From: Botryococcus braunii
Taxonomy: Eukaryota > Chlorophyta > Trebouxiophyceae
NCBI GenBank assembly: GCA_002005505.1
Contig: MVGU01001594.1
Span: forward strand, 30,001-52,500
Direction: 5' to 3'
DNA length: 22,500 bases
Position numbers and translations under genes: made by a program. Positions 19,267-22,500 of this stretch are shown piece by piece. Every line of letters starts with the position of its first letter. Position 1 is the first letter of the stretch. The notes below the pieces were generated by a model. That model ran no database searches and had not been told where the DNA came from. It saw nothing but the letters and a program-made list of their open reading frames with translations.

Positions 19267-19916
19267 CTATATCTGGATTGGCAACAACACGCCCCAGCGG
19301 TTTACCAAAACTGCAGGGGGTAATGCGACACGTGCTTGGCGGAAGACTCCCTACATGGCAAAGGGGGTAGGATGTGCTTCAAATGCTTTCGTGAGAAGGA
19401 AGAAGGATGAGGCTATTCCGCTGTTGTCCTATCGCGAGTACAGACGTTCCCTGGCCATGAGAAAAACCCCAGAAAGGGCCTCCTTAGCGGTGAGGCACGC
19501 GGAAGGTGGGATCTAATTTCGTCCTGATTTCGAGCAACACACGTTGACCCGGTCGAAGAGGACCACAATACTGTTCCTTTACCGGGGGACGGATGGGAAT
19601 CCCAAGGGCCAGTCCGCCCTTCCACACTGCGATCGGGAAACCACGTAAATTACAAGAGACCTTTACTTGAAATCCATTGCGTGGGTATCTCAACGAGGTT
19701 TCAAAGGCCTCTTGAAGGCCAGGACCATCATCAAGGTTACTGTGAAGCTTGTTCGAGCTGCGATCTGACGCTGTAGGGGCCAGCATTGTATCATAATTGC
19801 TCGGAGGGCTCCGGAGGGCACGGTAAATAGGTCGGTCTAGAAATCTTTTTGCACATTTCTACGTGCTGGACGCGAGCTAGTCCGAGAGCAGTGGCAGCAT
19901 CTTAAGCCATTTCAAG
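19261..19916. other. Unassigned; ORFs on both strands
   Basis: Overlapping ORFs occur on plus (19235-19516) and minus (19484-19786). Neither shows a family motif I can name. The LINE match stops at the left edge, so this is probably target DNA or another old insertion. Confidence 0.35.
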
Positions 19917-20282
19917 ATGCTGGACAGCGCAAAGCCGACAGTGGCCCTCACGCTACTCTACTGCCTGCTTTGCATTGCAGGAACAAATGCTCAGCTTGGT
20001 GGACTCCTTCTAGGAGGTAGCAGCAGCAGTGGTGGTGGTGGTGGTGAATCTTCATCGGGGAACTCGGGGGGCTCGAGCAGCTCCGGGGGCATCGGCGCTC
20101 TGAATCTCGTCGGGTGGGACCCTCCGATGAATCTTTCGCTTCTAATCATCCGATTTCTGCCTAAATTCCATCCCAGAGCCTCTGCGTGGGTCCATCGCAA
20201 GCAAATAGTGCAGAATCATAAGGGCAAGGCCAACTCGAAGTACTCGAGCCGTGGGAAACAACACGATTTCATGATTGCATAA
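19917..20282 (+). CDS. Hypothetical secreted Ser/Gly-rich protein (first exon or full ORF)
   Basis: I cannot assign a family. The N-terminus is a textbook signal peptide: MLDSAKPTVALTLLYCLLCI, then AGTNA, with likely cleavage before QLGG. A Gly/Ser-rich stretch follows (GGSSSSGGGGGESSSGNSGG). After about residue 60 the sequence loses bias (NLVGWDPPMNL...). A donor may therefore be used near CTCGTCGG|GTGGGA (about 20110) and the tail to 20282 may be intronic. The 21194-21559 ORF shares the GNSGGSSS theme and could be a later exon of the same gene. The product would be extracellular or cell-wall-associated. Confidence 0.45.
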   Translation: MLDSAKPTVALTLLYCLLCIAGTNAQLGGLLLGGSSSSGGGGGESSSGNSGGSSSSGGIGALNLVGWDPPMNLSLLIIRFLPKFHPRASAWVHRKQIVQNHKGKANSKYSSRGKQHDFMIA

Positions 20283-20330
20283 CATTAGTGATCTAAATGT
20301 GGAACACGCTGTTTGAAGTATCTCTACGGC

Positions 20331-20738
20331 TTAACATGGCCTTCTCTCTTTGACATCCAACTCTAGTCCTATCCAGTTCAAGTCACAGCTATCCTCAAGA
20401 TGCTCCTCAAGTCCAACACAATACTGTACACAGGACTTAATTGGCATAAAATGTCCACTTAGCAAATTCTCTGGCACTTTAACCTCTCTGCAATGATGAA
20501 AGTGGGATGATTGTGGATTACAGCTATAGTAGCCACATGGGCAAGTTGTTGCTGATACATGCGGGTACCGTTGGTACGCCTCCCCTGGGGGTTGGCAGGG
20601 GGCCCCTGATAAGTGTGACTGGTTTTGACACAGTACCAGGAAGAAGCACACACCACGAGGGCAATTAGTAATAAAAGAGGTTGTTCTGGCGGTCAAGGAG
20701 TCAACAACCTTACAAGATTTGCTTTTGAGGACATGCAC
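20331..20738 (-). CDS. Hypothetical Cys-rich protein
   Basis: This 135-residue ORF has about 14 cysteines, including APCQPPGEAYQRYPHVSATT, then CPCGYYSCNPQ, HHCREVKVP and SCVQYC, ending in TAA. Codon use looks plausible but is less GC-rich than XPO4. In another frame, just upstream of the Cys-rich part, EQPLLLLIALVVCASSWYCV reads like the core of a signal peptide. The true gene may thus be spliced or frameshifted there. The cysteine spacing suggests a disulphide-rich secreted domain. I do not recognise the family. Confidence 0.35.
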   Translation of the reverse strand: MHVLKSKSCKVVDSLTARTTSFITNCPRGVCFFLVLCQNQSHLSGAPCQPPGEAYQRYPHVSATTCPCGYYSCNPQSSHFHHCREVKVPENLLSGHFMPIKSCVQYCVGLEEHLEDSCDLNWIGLELDVKERRPC

Positions 20739-21193
20739 TCCCAGTTTAGAGCATTCAGTTGAATTTCAAGGCATCATCAAGATTCCTCAAGTGTTGACCT
20801 TACGATTTTAGTGTACCAGATCTGGACATGTGGAGGGTAATAGCTATGCCTCCTCACGAATTAAATCTCCTGTCATGGTGGGTCAGCTCTACCCACCATA
20901 GAATTGGGGTTGAATTGACCCCCCCCCCATCATCCTATAATGATGGTTGACTACCCTTCCTATTAATCATCTGCCCTGCATTCTTTTGGATCGTACTGGG
21001 AATGGCCCAGTGGGAGCACCCATGTCTGCAGAACATCTAGATCCCTCATTCAAAAGAAAAGAAAAGAAAAGAAACCGAAACCAATCAAAAAGAAAAATTA
21101 ACTGAGAAAGCCAGCACCCTCGGAGCCAAGAGGAATGCATGTCTAAGGAACTCAGAAGTCACAGGATACAATCTGGACGATAACTCCTCAAAT
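20739..21193. other. Intergenic or intronic; no gene seen
   Basis: There is a C-run at about 20921-20928 and an AAAAG-type repeat (gaaaagaaaagaaaagaaac) at 21054-21074. There is no coding signal. Confidence 0.45.
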
Positions 21194-21559
21194 GTGCCAA
21201 GGGCTCGTGCTGGGGGGTTCAGGGGCGACAGCAGCTCTAGCAGCTCATCCGCAACCACGTCGTCGCTGTCCTTCTCTTCCTTCTCCGCCCCGCCCCCGCC
21301 ACCGCCTCTCTTTGGGGGTTCCGGCGACGGGAGCGGCAACAGCGGAGGCAGCAGCAGCGGCGGTGGCAGCAGCAGCAGCCTGGGAAGCAGTAGCGGCAGC
21401 AACAGCGGAGGCAGCGGGGGTTTTGTCGTAAAGGACGACGAGGCCGCAAAGAAGAGCGGGACGACCGACTCTGCCCTCTTGACCACGACATACTCGACCC
21501 CTTCCCCCACCTTTTCTGTCGCGGGCATTGGCACTCACGACGGCAGCGGCCAAGCGTGA
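21194..21559 (+). CDS. Ser/Gly-rich ORF, likely exon of the upstream secreted protein
   Basis: Third positions are mostly G or C in this frame. The sequence has a poly-Ser start, a proline run (APPPPPP), then GSGDGSGNSGGSSSGGGSSS, and a non-repetitive tail FVVKDDEAAKKSGTTDSALL ending at TGA (21557-21559). The GNSGGSSS motif also occurs in the 19917 ORF, which suggests one gene with an intron between, although I could not fix the acceptor. An opposing minus ORF (21085-21534) is a Pro/Leu-rich shadow. Confidence 0.4.
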   Translation: MPRARAGGFRGDSSSSSSSATTSSLSFSSFSAPPPPPPLFGGSGDGSGNSGGSSSGGGSSSSLGSSSGSNSGGSGGFVVKDDEAAKKSGTTDSALLTTTYSTPSPTFSVAGIGTHDGSGQA

Positions 21560-21720
21560 GTCTGCCCATTTAAGGCTACCGCGTGAGGCAACATTTGTGT
21601 CAGTTCTGGCGTGTGCACACCCCTGGAACATCCCTAGCGCACTCTCAGAGTGTTGTGAATAGCGGGTGGAAGAGGGGGGAGAGGGACTGACAGTGGGAGG
21701 GAGGAAGGGAGGGAGGGGGG

Positions 21721-21857
<137 letters not shown>

Positions 21858-22040
21858 GCAGGGAGGGAGGGAGAGGGGTGGGAGAGGGAATTCTCATCTT
21901 ACACCTGGGAAAATGAATTGGAACAAGTCTCTGCTGATCCTTGCCTATTCTGCTGCTGTCACACGTTTTCAAGCTCCCCCTTTGTCGTTGACAGAGTTCA
22001 GAGTCAATCAATTGCTGTTTGTGCCACCTGCTCTCACCTG

Positions 22041-22290
22041 TACCTGCATTCTCATCTGCCACCTGTACCTGCATTCTCATCTGCCACCTATACCTGCATT
22101 CTCATCTGCCACCTGTACCAGCATTCTCATCTGCCACCTGTACCTGCGTTCTCATCTGCCACCTGTACCTGCGTTCTCATCTGCCACCTGTACCTGCGTT
22201 CTCATCTGCCACCTGTACCTGCATTCTCATCTGCCCCCTGTACCTGCATTCTCATCTGCTACCTGTACCTGCATTCTCATCTGCCACCTG
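22041..22290. repeat. 25-bp minisatellite, 10 copies
   Basis: The unit starts tacctgcattctcatctgcc and ends acctg, with exact 25-base spacing and five variant sites. Because 25 is not a multiple of three, each reading frame cycles and all three plus frames stay open with a 25-residue period. On the minus strand each unit carries CAG|GTACAG and CAG|GTGGCAG, which look like splice donors. Each unit has CACCTG E-box-type sites. Confidence 0.97.
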
Positions 22291-22500
22291 CAGGCCCTGC
22301 TTTCATGTCTCAGCTGCACAAAGCCTTTCTGGAAAGGTCTCTACTGTATGGACCTGTGCTGATGCTGCTGCTGCACAAGGACGAAGCATCCTGGGGCTGA
22401 CCCGTTGTGGTCCAGTGCTCCTAGAGAGACACATACCTTGCTCATGGCGTTTGAAGTGACTTTCCTTGAAGAGCCTGGAAGCCTAGTAGAGGCTGATGCA
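22291..22500. other. Right edge; no gene recognised
   Basis: A short reading after the repeat (FHVSAAQSLSGK) has no support. The stretch is too short to judge. Confidence 0.4.

Noticed and set aside
19235..19786. Extension of the LINE reverse transcriptase upstream of 19266
   Set aside because: A stop lies at 19267-19269, and no frame on either strand shows the finger or upstream palm motifs.
21085..21534. Minus-strand Pro/Leu-rich ORF
   Set aside because: It is the complement of the Ser/Gly-rich plus frame, which has the better third-position bias and a motif shared with the 19917 ORF.

Overview
This is a eukaryotic nuclear window. The evidence is canonical GT-AG introns, a tRNA gene with internal A and B boxes, a degraded LINE retrotransposon, and many long (CA)n, (CT)n and (GA)n microsatellites. 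The one securely identified protein gene reads from right to left. It has 12 GC-rich exons between position 9532 and the left edge. Spliced by hand, they give about 780 residues that follow the plant (green-lineage) form of exportin-4 almost end to end. The comparison is with the family as remembered; no database search was possible. The plant-type protein and the frequent GTGC-type donors suggest a green alga. A large, repeat-rich prasinophyte such as a Cymbomonas-like organism is only a guess.

Layout. Positions 1-9532 (minus strand) hold the middle of XPO4; the C-terminus lies beyond position 1 and no N-terminal exon was found. Eight of its 11 introns carry long dinucleotide tracts. At least four carry repeats that look derived from their own 3' splice junction: a duplicated acceptor before exon B, about 60-bp and about 90-bp arrays containing diverged copies of the start of exons D and I, and a 50-bp array resembling the exon L acceptor. 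Exon E has a one-base frameshift at a 4-base homopolymer.

Positions 9533-22500 are more heterogeneous and mostly intergenic. In order they hold: a short GC-rich ORF (10944-11216); an 18-copy 30-bp minisatellite that is open in five frames, with unit variation that is mostly synonymous in one frame (a repeated decapeptide); a 105-bp tandem duplication; tRNA-Gly(CCC) on the minus strand; a GC-rich candidate exon beside a 260-bp (GT)n tract; two perfect hairpins; a candidate zinc-ribbon-like exon; the LINE remnant (17833-19260, minus); a signal-peptide plus Ser/Gly-rich ORF with a second Ser/Gly-rich ORF 1 kb downstream; a Cys-rich ORF on the minus strand; and a 10-copy 25-bp minisatellite.

No operon-like cooperation is visible. 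The most unusual aspect is how the XPO4 introns seem to be built from repeated splice-junction DNA and microsatellites around intact exons.
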